Part shown: positions 26,346-35,277 of the stretch, in pieces
How the letters are laid out: every line of letters begins with the position of its first letter
Numbering within the stretch: position 1 is the first letter of the stretch
Assembly: GCA_913046825.1 (NCBI GenBank)
Contig: CAJWTF010000005.1
Location: forward strand, 4,877-68,876
Source of the DNA: an uncultured Rickettsiales bacterium
Lineage (GTDB): Bacteria > Pseudomonadota > Alphaproteobacteria > UBA8366
DNA: 64,000 nt
Reading direction: 5' to 3'
Program-made: the position numbers and the translations under genes
Notes under the pieces: model-generated
Seen by the model: the letters and a program-made list of their open reading frames with translations, nothing else
Database searches by the model: none
Told to the model about the DNA's origin: nothing

Positions 26346-27506
26346 TTAAGCGCGTTCGTACTGCCCCAACTCCGCGCGGCGTACAATGGCCCAGCGGTAT
26401 TGGTCGGGCCAAAGCTTGAATGCGTCTTCCTGCTCCAATGCTTCCGCCGCATGCAGTGCCCAGAACGGATCGTGCATCAGCTCACGACCAAGGGCCACCA
26501 GGTCGGCTCTGCCTTCTTGCAAGATATCTTCCGCTTGTTGCGGGTCGACAATGCGACCGACGGCCATGGTAGGTACATTGGCGTCACGCCGGATCGCTTC
26601 CGAATAGGGCACTTGGAAGCCGAGTGGGCGTTGGCCTGATTTCGGCAACGGCTTGCCATCGTCCTCGGCTCGGAAGGCAGGTGCTCCGGTGATGCCGCCG
26701 GCGGAGCAATCGACCACATCAACACCGCGCTCCTTGAGCGCCGTCGCCAGCGCAACTGAATCCTCGATCTCCCATCCGTAGCCGTCGATGGCAGAGATAC
26801 GGAAGAACAGCGGCAGCTCGTCGGGCCACGCAGCCCGGACAGCTTCTGTGACTTCCAGGGCGAAACGCATGCGCCCGGCGCGGTCGCCGCCGTAGCCATC
26901 ATTGCGCTGATTGCTGAGGGAGGATAGAAAGCTGTGGATGAGATACCCATGCGCGCCGTGAATTTCCAACACCTTGAATCCGGCCTGGGCCATGCGCCGG
27001 GCGCTGTCCGCAAAGGCAGTCACGACATCCGCAATTTCCGTTTCGCTTAAGGCATGAGGTGTCGGCCATCCGTCAGCCAACGGCACTTCTGACGGCGCCA
27101 CGGTTTGCCAGCCGGGATCGCCCCACGCAGTATCGCCAATCGCGAGCGGGACACCCTTTGCCCATGGCGGTGCCGCCGATGCCTTGCGCCCCGCATGGGC
27201 GATCTGCATGCCTGGAACCGATCCCATCGAAGAGATGAACTCGGTCGTCGGCCTAAGGGCCTCCGCCTGCTCGTCGGTCCAGATGCCAAGACAGCGCGGG
27301 GTAATGCGCCCGCGTGGATCTACCCCGCTGGCTTCGGCGAAGACCAAACCCACCCCACCCCGCGCGAAAGTGCTAAGATGCGCAAATTGCCAGCTTGAGG
27401 CGACACCGCTATTCGCGGAATACATACAGAGCGGTGATAGCACGACGCGGTTCGGCAGGGTGACGCCACGTAATTTGAGCGGAGAGAAGAGGAGATTGTT
27501 ACTCAT
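26346..27506 (-). CDS. NADH:flavin oxidoreductase (old yellow enzyme, YqjM-like)
   Basis: A protein of about 386 residues with the OYE TIM barrel of the YqjM group. The start reads NNLLFSPLKLRGVTLPNRVVLSPLCMYSANSG, where the Cys next to the flavin is typical of YqjM-type enzymes. IHGAHGYLIHSFLSSLSNQRNDGYGG is the diagnostic central block, followed by AVGRIVDPQQAEDIL. FMN-bound OYEs reduce activated C=C bonds with NAD(P)H. I chose ATG 27506 over an upstream in-frame start at 27551. It is convergent with the preceding remnant. The physiological substrate is unknown. Confidence 0.92.
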   Translation of the reverse strand: MSNNLLFSPLKLRGVTLPNRVVLSPLCMYSANSGVASSWQFAHLSTFARGGVGLVFAEASGVDPRGRITPRCLGIWTDEQAEALRPTTEFISSMGSVPGMQIAHAGRKASAAPPWAKGVPLAIGDTAWGDPGWQTVAPSEVPLADGWPTPHALSETEIADVVTAFADSARRMAQAGFKVLEIHGAHGYLIHSFLSSLSNQRNDGYGGDRAGRMRFALEVTEAVRAAWPDELPLFFRISAIDGYGWEIEDSVALATALKERGVDVVDCSAGGITGAPAFRAEDDGKPLPKSGQRPLGFQVPYSEAIRRDANVPTMAVGRIVDPQQAEDILQEGRADLVALGRELMHDPFWALHAAEALEQEDAFKLWPDQYRWAIVRRAELGQYERA

Positions 27507-27691
27507 GAAGATTCGTTTTCCCTTAATATCTCGTCGTTCCGGGACGGGCATCGCCCAAACCCTGATTTATGGCCTGAGCCCGACCGCCGGACAATCCGCC
27601 CACTGGAAACGCTCAGGCAGTAGTTTCGGGTTCGCTTCGCGCCCCGGAACTACGTTGTAAGGTGGGTAGATATCTATCCAACTTACGACCT

Positions 27692-28723
27692 CTATTGCCC
27701 CAGCCGTTTCGCTTCTTCATTCATCACGACGGCAACACGGCCAATGGCAGCTCGGTCCAAGACTGCCACCATGGCATCTTGGAAATCCTCCAGCTTGAAG
27801 GTTTTCCATATCCGCGGTTTTATTTTTTCGGCTTCGAACCAATCGAACATCTGCTGCATCAACGGATGAATGCGCGGCGCCATCTCATTGCGCACGTCGT
27901 CCGGGCTCCAGCCAATATAATACCCCATGTTGAGCCCCGTCACGGTGATGTTCTTAACCAATAGGATGTTGGCCGGAATTTCCTGTATCGTGCCGCCGGC
28001 GAAACCGACCGGCATGATGCGACCTTCCGGCGCGATGCAGCGAAGCGACTGCTTAAATACGTCGCCGCCCACCGGATCGTAAATGGCATTGGCACCGCGC
28101 CCATCGGTGAGCTCATTCACGGTTTTGCGGAACTCGCCCTCGCGGTAATTGATTACATGATCCGCACCGTGGGCCTTTGCCGCTTCCAACTTCTCCGCCG
28201 ACCCAGCGGTAGCGATCACCGTCGCGCCGATGATCTTTCCAATCTCGATTGCCGCCAAGCCAACGCCACCGGCAGCACCGTGCACCAACAAGGTCTCGCC
28301 CGCTTCCAGACGCAACAGATGCGGCCACAACAGGGCGGCTGCCGACGTCGCATAGGAATTGGTGAAGCAGATCGCCCGGTCAAAGGTTAAGCCGTCGGGT
28401 ATCTTGAACGTGTTCACCTCATTGGCGACCGCGACCTCGGCCAAGCCGCCCCAATCAAGGACGGCGCACACTCGGTCCCCGACTTTAATTCGCTCACAGC
28501 CTTCGGCCACGTCGGTGACGATCCCGGCCACTTCGGCAGCAGGGACAAAGGGAAGCGGAGGCTTGCGTTGATAGCGGCCCGCCACCATCAAGCTCAACGC
28601 GAAGCTGACGCCCGTTGCCTGGGTTCGAATACGAACCTGCTTCGGCCCTAATTCCGGCTCCGGGCATTCGATCAGGTTCAGGTTTTTGAATTCGGTAAAT
28701 TCCTCGACGAGTACGCCTCGCAT
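27692..28723 (-). CDS. NADPH:quinone oxidoreductase family protein
   Basis: A 343-residue medium-chain reductase lacking the zinc Cys pattern. Its GroES-like domain starts MRGVLVEEFTEFKNL, the Rossmann block is LLVHGAAGGVGLAAIEIGKIIGA, and the QOR segment SLRCIAPEGRIMPVGFAGG is present. The frame opens far upstream, but homology and an AAGGGAAAG site fix ATG 28723. It is related to the tandem pair at 45773-47736. It probably reduces quinones or enones with NADPH. It diverges from the SDR at 28838. Confidence 0.9.
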   Translation of the reverse strand: MRGVLVEEFTEFKNLNLIECPEPELGPKQVRIRTQATGVSFALSLMVAGRYQRKPPLPFVPAAEVAGIVTDVAEGCERIKVGDRVCAVLDWGGLAEVAVANEVNTFKIPDGLTFDRAICFTNSYATSAAALLWPHLLRLEAGETLLVHGAAGGVGLAAIEIGKIIGATVIATAGSAEKLEAAKAHGADHVINYREGEFRKTVNELTDGRGANAIYDPVGGDVFKQSLRCIAPEGRIMPVGFAGGTIQEIPANILLVKNITVTGLNMGYYIGWSPDDVRNEMAPRIHPLMQQMFDWFEAEKIKPRIWKTFKLEDFQDAMVAVLDRAAIGRVAVVMNEEAKRLGQ

Positions 28724-28837
28724 CGGCTTTCCCTTCTGAGCATAAACTTCGGCAGGAAAGATAGGTGCGCGGCCGCCCCTGACATCCCCGGACCCCGCCT
28801 TAGTTATTCTGAGAAGAATTTCCAAGGGGAGAATGAA

Positions 28838-29620
28838 ATGCTGAACGGCAAATGTGCGCTGATCACCGGATCGACGAGCGGCATCGGTCTGGCCTATGCA
28901 AAAGCATTGGCCGCTGAAGGGTGCGAGATCATGATGAACGGCGTGGCGGATGCGGACATCATCGACGCCGCCAAGGTAGAAGTCACAGCAGCGGGCGCGA
29001 AAGCGGTTCATTTCTCCGCCGCTGATATGCGGATACCGGAAGAAATTCGAGCGATGGTCACCGATGCTACAGCAGCAATGGGTAAGGTCGACATCCTAAT
29101 CAACAATGCAGGCATCCAGCACGTCTCCCGTATCGAAGACTTCCCGGACGACCAATGGGACGACATCATGGCGATCAATCTCTCCTCGTCCTTCCACACC
29201 ATCAAGGCGGTCTTGCCTCAAATGCGTGAGCGCAACTGGGGACGGATCATCAACACCAGTTCGGTGCAAGGCATCGTCGCCTCAATCCATAAAGCAGCCT
29301 ATGTCTCGGCAAAGCACGGGTTGATCGGATTGACCAAGATGGTTGCGCTGGAGACGGCTGAGTCCGGGATAACCTGTAACGCAATCTGCCCTGGCTCAAC
29401 CGACACAGCGCTATCGCGCTGGCAAACAGAAAAATTCGCCCGTGAGAGTGGAACGACCGTGGAAGAGGCGTCGAAGAACCGGCTCGGCGAAAAGCAACCG
29501 AGCATGACGCAGGTCGGCGTCGAGCAACTCGGCGCCCTCGCGGTCTTCCTGTGCGGCGACGCGGCGAGCCAGATGACCGGCACCGCCTTACCGATGGATG
29601 GCGGCTGGACCGCACAATAA
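28838..29620 (+). CDS. 3-Hydroxybutyrate dehydrogenase-like SDR
   Basis: A 260-residue SDR that closely follows the D-3-hydroxybutyrate dehydrogenase pattern. It has TGSTSGIGLAYAKALAAEGC, INNAGIQHVSRIEDFPDDQWDD and the catalytic tetrad with Ser in NTSSVQG and YVSAK. KNRLGEKQPSMTQVGVEQLGALAVFLCGDAA matches the C-terminal half. The family oxidises 3-hydroxybutyrate to acetoacetate with NAD. The usual CPGYVLTPL loop is replaced by CPGSTDTALSRW, so substrate specificity may differ. An AGGGGAGAATGAA region precedes the ATG. An alpha/beta hydrolase follows 18 bases downstream. Confidence 0.85.
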   Translation: MLNGKCALITGSTSGIGLAYAKALAAEGCEIMMNGVADADIIDAAKVEVTAAGAKAVHFSAADMRIPEEIRAMVTDATAAMGKVDILINNAGIQHVSRIEDFPDDQWDDIMAINLSSSFHTIKAVLPQMRERNWGRIINTSSVQGIVASIHKAAYVSAKHGLIGLTKMVALETAESGITCNAICPGSTDTALSRWQTEKFARESGTTVEEASKNRLGEKQPSMTQVGVEQLGALAVFLCGDAASQMTGTALPMDGGWTAQ

Positions 29621-29638
29621 GAAATTAGGAATGACAAA

Positions 29639-30442
29639 ATGCCCATGATCGACGTCAACGGCCTCGCCACCCATTACACCTTGGACGGTCCCAAAGATGC
29701 GCCTGTCCTAACTTTTGTACCCGGACAGTCCTTCACGCTGGAGACTTGGGCCGGACAGGTCCCCGCATTCAGCGACCGCTTCCGCGTCTTGTGCCTCGAC
29801 CTGCGCGGACATGGCGGCACCGCGCTCGGCGATATCAAGGACGAGCTAAGGATGCCGGATCTGGCTGGCGACGTCATCGGTCTGTGGGACGCGCTCGGCA
29901 TCGAGAAATCGCATTACGTGGGCAAGTCGCTCGGCGGCATGATGGCGTACGAGATGTCTCTCGAACACGCGGACCGGCTGCACAGCGTCACCTTCGTCGC
30001 GACCCAAGGATTAATGCCGGACGGCAGTCTGGAGCGGATGCGGGGCTACGTCGCGGAGTTCCGCGCCTCCGAGCGCAAGATGGGATTGGCGGCGGAGCGC
30101 CTGCTCGCGCGCTATCTTCCCGAAGACTATAAATCGAGAGACCCCAAAGGCTTCGCCCAGTTGGAACGCGCGATTACCGCGTTGTCGGTCGATAGCTATG
30201 CTTATACGACGGAAGCCATCAACGCGATGCGCTACGACGCCCGGCTCGGTGAAATTAAAACCCCTGCCATGGTTATCGCCGGAGAAGTCGATGCCCCAAC
30301 CCCGCCGGCGCGAATGGAGATTTATCGCGATCAAATCGCGGGTGCCGGATGGGCAGTCATTAAAGGTGCCGCGCATCTGCCCAATTTCGAGAAGCCGGAA
30401 GCCTTCAATCAAGCACTCGCCAACTTTCTCGACGCCTTATAG
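29639..30442 (+). CDS. Alpha/beta hydrolase (3-oxoadipate enol-lactonase-like)
   Basis: A 267-residue alpha/beta hydrolase. The oxyanion loop is FVPGQSFTLETW, DLRGHGGTALGDIKDELRMPDLAGDV resembles PcaD-type enol-lactonases, the nucleophile Ser lies in GKSLGGMMAYE, the acid in IAGEVDAPTPP, and the His in AAHLPNFEKPEAF. Assignment to 3-oxoadipate enol-lactone is by similarity only, because no other beta-ketoadipate gene is nearby. It follows the 3-hydroxybutyrate dehydrogenase-like gene by 18 bases, and a broken GFA gene follows with a strong AGGAGGAG site. Confidence 0.85.
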   Translation: MPMIDVNGLATHYTLDGPKDAPVLTFVPGQSFTLETWAGQVPAFSDRFRVLCLDLRGHGGTALGDIKDELRMPDLAGDVIGLWDALGIEKSHYVGKSLGGMMAYEMSLEHADRLHSVTFVATQGLMPDGSLERMRGYVAEFRASERKMGLAAERLLARYLPEDYKSRDPKGFAQLERAITALSVDSYAYTTEAINAMRYDARLGEIKTPAMVIAGEVDAPTPPARMEIYRDQIAGAGWAVIKGAAHLPNFEKPEAFNQALANFLDAL

Positions 30443-30454
30443 GAGGAGTGCGCG

Positions 30455-30862
30455 ATGCCCGCACCCTATTCTGGCGGCTGCCAATGCCGCCAGGTCCGCT
30501 ATGATCTTACCGGCGAGCCGGTACACCTAATCGCCTGCCATTGCAACGAATGCCTAAACTAGTCGGGCAGCGCTTTCGGCATGTCGATGATCGTGAAGAC
30601 GGACGATCTGAAATTTACCGGCGTCACCAAAAGCTATACCCACACCGCCGATAGCGGCAACAAAAATACAGGTGTCTTTTGTCCCGACTGCGGCGTGCGC
30701 ATCCACAACACACCTCACTACATCGATGGCGTTTTAACGCTGAAGCCAGGCACGCTAGACGACACCAGCTGGCTGCGCCCGACAGCGATGCTTTGGACGA
30801 AAAGCGCGCAGGGCTGGACGCCCGTGCCGGACGGCGTCAAGGAGATCGAAGGGCAGCCCTAA
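30455..30862 (+). pseudogene. GFA-family (glutathione-dependent formaldehyde-activating-like) gene with in-frame TAG
   Basis: A 136-codon frame preceded by AGGAGGAG and interrupted by a single TAG (30560-30562). The start, with GGCQCRQVRYDL and ACHCNECLN, holds the first zinc-binding Cys set. After the TAG, SGSAFGMSMIVK and FCPDCGVRIHNTPH carry the rest of the zinc sites, so all key Cys residues remain. The stop sits where relatives have Gln (one base from CAG). GFA proteins bind zinc and resemble the S-hydroxymethylglutathione-forming enzyme, though most have no proven role. A single nonsense mutation is the simplest reading; translation from ATG after the stop would lack the first zinc ligands. 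Confidence 0.8.
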
Positions 30863-30865
30863 ACG

Positions 30866-31399
30866 GGCCCGCATAGTAGATAAAGAGATTGTCGCCCTCG
30901 CCAAGCTCGCGCCACACCCGATCGGAGGCATCGAGTATTTGGTCCCGCGTCGCAGCCCGCAATAAGGTTACCGTATTGGCGGTTTAACACCCCGGCGATC
31001 TGCGGCCGCCCGCGCAGTGCCAAGCTTCGGCCAATCTGCGTAGGTATTGTACCCAATGACAAGGCCGTGCAAATTACCAAAAAAGAGACTTACCATGTCT
31101 ATCTTGGCGAGCGAGGCGGCGGACTTTTTTGCCGGGGCGGCGAACCGTGCGGGTATCAACGGCTTGCTCGCGGCTTGACCGGGCGGCGGCACCTGATCGG
31201 TTCGCACCACCTTGACGCTGAGCAGACCGGTATTACCGAATAGCCAAGCTTGGTTGTCATTCGGTCCGAGATACAGGACGCCATCCTCCTCCGCTAAAAA
31301 TTCCAGATGCTTGCCGACCGGAAAGAGAGCGCCAAAGGGGCCAATGCGAGCGATCAAGGTCTGAAAATCAACCGCGACAACCGGCCGGATATTCAACAC
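30866..31399 (-). pseudogene. Caspase-like (peptidase C14) gene remnant
   Basis: The minus frame from 31399 opens MLNIRPVVAVDFQTL and after a linker reaches LHGLVIGYNTYADWPKLGTA, the first strand of the bacterial caspase fold (usual form LVIGNNxYxxxxxLxxAxxDA). The frame then closes near 30968, and the next frame continues AATRDQILDASDRVWREL and GDNLFIYYAGP. In the family YYAGHG follows and holds the catalytic His; here the gene ends at that point. The catalytic Cys half is therefore absent. With a frameshift and truncation it is a dead copy. Confidence 0.7.
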
Positions 31400-31851
31400 A
31401 TCCTAACAGAATAGCGTGTATTGGAGAAACCCGCCGCTCGCGTTTGTTTGATTACAATGGGGGCTCATCCGTCAGGAGCCGTCCGGACGATACGGTATTT
31501 AGTCCCCGCCTTCAGTTGGATTCAGTGTTACGCCAATGTCCGCCAGCGACGACTTGGACGGATTTCGCCTCACCCCCTGCGAGCGTTACGATTTTACATA
31601 AAGTCGTATATTGATGGGCCGCCTGACCAGCGCCAAGCGCCAGCACTACCAGAATGGCAGATGCTCTATGAATACGTATGTGACATTCCCTCGGTATTTT
31701 GCCTCTCCCCGACGGTAGAGCCAGGATCGAAACATAATTAGCGCAAGCCGCCTAATCGGGCCACATGAGGCGATTTCCTTGGCACACGATCTGACCTATA
31801 TTCGTTAGCAAAGAAACACCGAGTAAGAAACCAAACGGGAGAAGAATAACC
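31400..31851. other. 452-base gap without a recognisable gene
   Basis: Between the caspase remnant and the PEBP gene I see no frame with family similarity. One plus-strand open frame (31421-31741) has low-complexity, Arg/Pro-rich text typical of non-coding DNA. The last 100 bases should hold the promoter of the PEBP gene, with GGGAGAAGAA directly before its ATG. Confidence 0.5.
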
Positions 31852-32340
31852 ATGAGCTTTTCAGTCACCAGTAACAGCTTCAAGGATGGCGACTATCTCG
31901 CCAACGATCACGCGTTGTCAGAGAGTTACGGCTTCGGTTGTGCGGGCAATAACCAGTCACCCCATCTGGCTTGGGGCGAGCCTCCGGCGGGCACCGAGAG
32001 CTTCGCCGTCACCTGTTTCGATCCGGACGCACCGACCGGCAGTGGATTCTGGCACTGGCTGGTGATCAATATCCCGGCCGATGTACGTGAGCTGGCGTTG
32101 GACGCGAGCGGTAATGGCATGCCGGTCGGCGCGCTGGAGACCCGCACAGATTTCGGCAGCCCTGGCTACGGCGGCCCCTGCCCCCCCGAAGGCGACCACC
32201 CGCACCGCTATCCTTTCACCGTGCACGCATGCAATTCGAAATTGGAACTGCCCGCCGACATCATGCCCGCGGTGGTCGGATTCAACCTGCATTTCGCGAC
32301 GCTGGAGAAGGCCACGATCATGGGGCTTTACAGGCGATAA
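31852..32340 (+). CDS. YbhB/YbcL family (PEBP-like) protein
   Basis: A 162-residue protein of the Raf-kinase-inhibitor-like/PEBP family. Family blocks are GNNQSPHLAWGEPPAGTESFAVTCFDPDAPTGSGFWHW, containing the conserved DPDAP and HW residues of the anion pocket, and GSPGYGGPCPPEGDHPHRYPFTVHA. The length is standard and no signal peptide is seen, so it should be cytosolic. The bacterial role is poorly known; small phosphate or lipid-headgroup ligands are likely. A GGGAGAAGAA site precedes the ATG. queE follows 21 bases downstream. Confidence 0.92.
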   Translation: MSFSVTSNSFKDGDYLANDHALSESYGFGCAGNNQSPHLAWGEPPAGTESFAVTCFDPDAPTGSGFWHWLVINIPADVRELALDASGNGMPVGALETRTDFGSPGYGGPCPPEGDHPHRYPFTVHACNSKLELPADIMPAVVGFNLHFATLEKATIMGLYRR

Positions 32341-32361
32341 GCGCGGCACGCCTATAGCGGG

Positions 32362-33195
32362 ATGAAACGCTACCGCATCTCGGAAATTTTCCATTCCGTC
32401 CAAGGCGAGGGCCGCTACACCGGCGTGCCCTCGCTGTTCTTACGCTTCTGGGGCTGCAACTTTCAATGCCGTGGGTTCGGCAATGTGCCGATGCCGAACG
32501 GGCCGGTCGAGACCCTCGCCGATTTTCCAGTGGCAGAGACCGGCTGCGACACGGAATACGCTTGGAACCCTGCATACCGACACCTCTCTGAAGAGCTGAC
32601 GGTCGCGGAGATTTGCGACCGTCTGGAGGCACTTGCGCCTCGATTTCACCACGAGCAGTCTAAGCAATGGACCCATCTGGTCGTCACCGGCGGTGAGCCG
32701 ATGTTAAGCCAGACAGCGCTCGTCGATGTGCTGAAGGCGATGGCTGCCCGGAACAACCTGCCCCGTTTCGTCACCATAGAAACCAACGGCACCCAATTGC
32801 CGCGCGACCCGCTCGCGACGCTCATTCGCTCTCACTACACGGACGGCACACGCGAATGGTTCTGGTCCGCGAGCCCGAAATTAACGCTGTCAGGTGAAGC
32901 CTGGGACACGGCGATCCAGCCACACGTACTCGCCGCCTACCGCGATCTATCCGATGCGGGGCAGATCAAGTTCGTCTCGGACGGGCATGAAGGGAGTTGG
33001 GATGACGTGGCTCGCGCCGCAAAAACTTTCCGCGAGGCCGGGATCGAGTGGGATGTCACGATCATGCCTGTCGGTGCGACCCTCGCCCGGCTCGAATCGG
33101 TGCAAACGGAAATCTGCCTAGGCGCGCTCGAGCGTGGCTACCGCTTCGCACCTCGCCTCCACACATGGCTTTTCGGGAATACACCGGGAACATAG
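32362..33195 (+). CDS. queE: 7-carboxy-7-deazaguanine synthase (QueE), split-cysteine subtype
   Basis: A 277-residue radical SAM enzyme of the queuosine/7-deazaguanine pathway. It converts 6-carboxytetrahydropterin to 7-carboxy-7-deazaguanine. Substrate-binding FHSVQGEGRYTGVPSLFLRFWGC opens the protein. The cluster Cys residues are Cys32 and Cys36 (GCNFQCRGF) and, after an insertion of about 25 residues, Cys62 (TGCDTEYAW). Typical QueE has all three within CX3CX2C; the split form is known in phage-like and some bacterial members. SAM-binding TGGEP lies at 110-113. It is the only deazaguanine gene in the window. Confidence 0.9.
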   Translation: MKRYRISEIFHSVQGEGRYTGVPSLFLRFWGCNFQCRGFGNVPMPNGPVETLADFPVAETGCDTEYAWNPAYRHLSEELTVAEICDRLEALAPRFHHEQSKQWTHLVVTGGEPMLSQTALVDVLKAMAARNNLPRFVTIETNGTQLPRDPLATLIRSHYTDGTREWFWSASPKLTLSGEAWDTAIQPHVLAAYRDLSDAGQIKFVSDGHEGSWDDVARAAKTFREAGIEWDVTIMPVGATLARLESVQTEICLGALERGYRFAPRLHTWLFGNTPGT

Positions 33196-33202
33196 AACCT
33201 GG

Positions 33203-33604
33203 TTAGTGCCTATGATGATATTTTGCGAACTGCATGTCTTCGTGCAGGATATAATCGGTGAGCCATTCGGTGAGGAAGGTGGTAAATCCATTGGAGGCGA
33301 AGCGCGCTGCTTGACACTCAAAAGCGGCTTTGTATTCCTCGACCCGCCGCGCCAATGCCACATGCAACTCGATATGGCTGTCGAGTTCGGGATAACCGAC
33401 CGTCCGCATTAACCGTTCTTCATGCTGGAAATCGACGTCGACATAGGCAGCCCAGGCGTCGACGGTCGACGTGATCGAAGCGTCTCCCGCACCTTGGGCA
33501 TGCTGATCCGACAAATCGTTGCTGAGGGCGAACAACCCCCAATGTTTCCGGTCGATCTCCGCTTCGCCGAGCTTGAAGTCGTCCGACCATTCGACAATCA
33601 CCAT
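33203..33604 (-). CDS. Bacteriohemerythrin-like protein with altered iron ligands
   Basis: A four-helix-bundle hemerythrin of 133 residues. By spacing against the family pattern, the diiron ligands His21, Glu62, His77, His81 and Asp123 are kept. The His that normally precedes Phe in the HFxHEE motif is Asp58, and the His of the C-terminal NHI motif is Tyr118. The spacings 58-62-77-81 and 118-123 match the standard 54-58-73-77 and 101-106 exactly, so the alignment is firm. Loss of two His ligands, one on each iron, should change or abolish O2 binding. I chose ATG 33604, inside a longer frame to 33631. Confidence 0.82.
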   Translation of the reverse strand: MVIVEWSDDFKLGEAEIDRKHWGLFALSNDLSDQHAQGAGDASITSTVDAWAAYVDVDFQHEERLMRTVGYPELDSHIELHVALARRVEEYKAAFECQAARFASNGFTTFLTEWLTDYILHEDMQFAKYHHRH

Positions 33605-33837
33605 GTCGTCTCTCCCGGTTTGGTTTCCCAAGGATAGGTCGGGAGGTCAAGGACGGGCATTGTGCTACGTCAATCCCTCGGCGGGTAATGGCGTGACGTC
33701 AAGAGAGATCGAGAGAGCCGATAAAAATTTTCCTCAACAGCACGTGCACGCCTCGCCCTTCGTAATGGCGAATAAGCCTCTTATTTATGTTAGGGTGCAT
33801 ACCCAATGGTGGGGCAGAACAATGAACGGCATCTATC

Positions 33838-34474
33838 GCCGACATTCTAAATGTCTACCTCGGACAGAACGCCGGGGAGGCGGTGCTGGCGGGTAATATG
33901 ACGCGAGGCAAATCCTTCAAAGTCACAGCCGCGATTCTGATCGTCGACATTCGGGGGTCCACGCCATTGCTCCAACAACTCGGCACCGATACCTAAATCA
34001 ATATTATCAATAAACTGTTCGATATCGTCACCCCGCATGTCAAAGCAAACGACGGTGAGGTTCTTCAGTTCACGGGTGGTGGGATGCTTGCGATTTTTCC
34101 TGAGTCCACCGAGGCCAAGGCAGGTGGATTCACGTGCCCAATCGCCATTCAGAATGCCCACACCGCTGCCGGCGGCACGGACAAGGCGACCCTAAATGCG
34201 GACCTGCCGGCCTCTCTCAGCTTCGGCTAAAGCTATGGGCCGGTGGATTACGGCAATGTCGGCGCGGAAGATTGGTTAACCTTCACCGTTTTGAGCACCG
34301 AAGTCAGTCGCGCCGACCGACTGCAAATCCTTTGCCCGCTCGGGGATTCGAATGTGGCTATTTCGGGTGACTGCGCCCCGCATCTCCCGAATGGGGCGGG
34401 GACAAGTCCCAATCCAACGGCTTTGTTTGACCGGTCTAGCCGGGCTACACTATCCCAAAGAACGGAGCGTCGAT
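33838..34474 (+). pseudogene. Class III adenylate cyclase remnant
   Basis: One frame reads ADILNVYLGQNAGEAVLAGN, AAILIVDIRGSTPLLQQLG, then TAA, INIINKLFDIVTPHV, GEVLQFTGGGMLAIFP, then TAA, SYGPVDYGNVGAEDWLTF, STEVSRADRLQ and APHLPNG. A frameshift follows, after which LCLTGLAGLHYPKE continues to the next gene. This is the catalytic domain of a class III nucleotidyl cyclase. The second metal-binding Asp of the GDGxLAxF motif is Gly, a key loss. Two stops and a frameshift confirm decay. The remnant ends exactly where the racemase gene starts. Confidence 0.82.
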
Positions 34475-34477
34475 CCC

Positions 34478-35218
34478 ATGCCATCGGACCCCCAACCCAC
34501 CCGCTTAGGATTCCTTGTCCCGGAGCGAAACGTCACCTGCGAGGTCGAGTTTCCGCGCTATCTGCCGGACGGCGTGACCGCGCATTTCTCCCGCCTGCCA
34601 CGCGAGCAGGCTGAGCTGAAAGCGGCCTCCCTCGTGCAAATGATGGAGAACGTGGAGGCGCAATCCAGGCTGCTCACTAAGATTGACGTAAAGGTTATTA
34701 TGGCGGCCTGTACCAGCGGGACGTTTCTCGGCGGGACGGCGGCGGCAGACGACCTCGGCACCCGTATCAAACGTGCCACGGGCATCCCCGGATTTACCAC
34801 ATCGACGGCAGTCACGGACGCGCTCCGCGCCATTGGCATTCAACGGTTCTTCATGATCACTCCCTATCCCCACGACATCACGGCAACGGAAGCGGCGTTT
34901 TTTGAGGCGCTCGGTTTTGAGGTGGCGGGAACGGACACATTCGCCTGCACCCACTCCCCGATGATTCCGGCGCTCGCCTCTTCAGAAGTCGCGGAGATGG
35001 TGGCGCGGCACGCGGACGAGATCAAGGCGGCGGACGGCCTGTTCGTGAGCTGCACCAATCTCGCGACCATGGACCGGATATCGGCGATGGAAGAGACGCT
35101 CGGTAAGCCAGTCGTCACCTCGAATGCCGCGACCCTATGGCGCGCATTGCGCGAGGCGGATATACCATCCGTTGATATTGGGGCGGGGTCGATTTTCACA
35201 CATGACCTCGCGCGTTAG
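34478..35218 (+). CDS. Asp/Glu racemase-family enzyme (maleate isomerase/arylmalonate decarboxylase-like)
   Basis: A 246-residue protein of the Asp/Glu racemase superfamily. The two catalytic Cys residues are visible: Cys78 in AACTSGTFLGG and Cys192 in FVSCTNLATMD. The start LGFLVPERNVTCEVEFPRYLP matches maleate cis-trans isomerases, which isomerise maleate to fumarate; arylmalonate decarboxylases share the fold. I chose ATG 34478 with GGAG upstream, not the longer frame that overlaps the cyclase remnant. A strong 17-base hairpin follows the stop. A nearby fumarate-reductase-like pair may use a fumarate product, but that link is inference. Confidence 0.85.
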   Translation: MPSDPQPTRLGFLVPERNVTCEVEFPRYLPDGVTAHFSRLPREQAELKAASLVQMMENVEAQSRLLTKIDVKVIMAACTSGTFLGGTAAADDLGTRIKRATGIPGFTTSTAVTDALRAIGIQRFFMITPYPHDITATEAAFFEALGFEVAGTDTFACTHSPMIPALASSEVAEMVARHADEIKAADGLFVSCTNLATMDRISAMEETLGKPVVTSNAATLWRALREADIPSVDIGAGSIFTHDLAR

Positions 35219-35220
35219 GA

Positions 35221-35268
35221 CCCCGACCTTTACCCTCTACCGCGTGCGGGGGAGGGTAAAGGTCGGGG
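35221..35268. terminator. Bidirectional hairpin between convergent genes
   Basis: CCCCGACCTTTACCCTC (35221-35237) pairs perfectly with GAGGGTAAAGGTCGGGG (35252-35268), a 17-bp stem with a 14-base loop, followed by ATCTTATTT. It lies between the racemase and the TauD stops, which converge, and probably ends transcription from both sides. It also resembles the palindromes at 4249 and 38861 in its C-rich arm. Confidence 0.75.
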
Positions 35269-35277
35269 CAATCTTAT

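Noticed and set aside
31421..31741. Plus-strand 106-codon frame
   Set aside because: No ribosome site or family similarity; Arg/Pro-rich text typical of non-coding GC-rich DNA.
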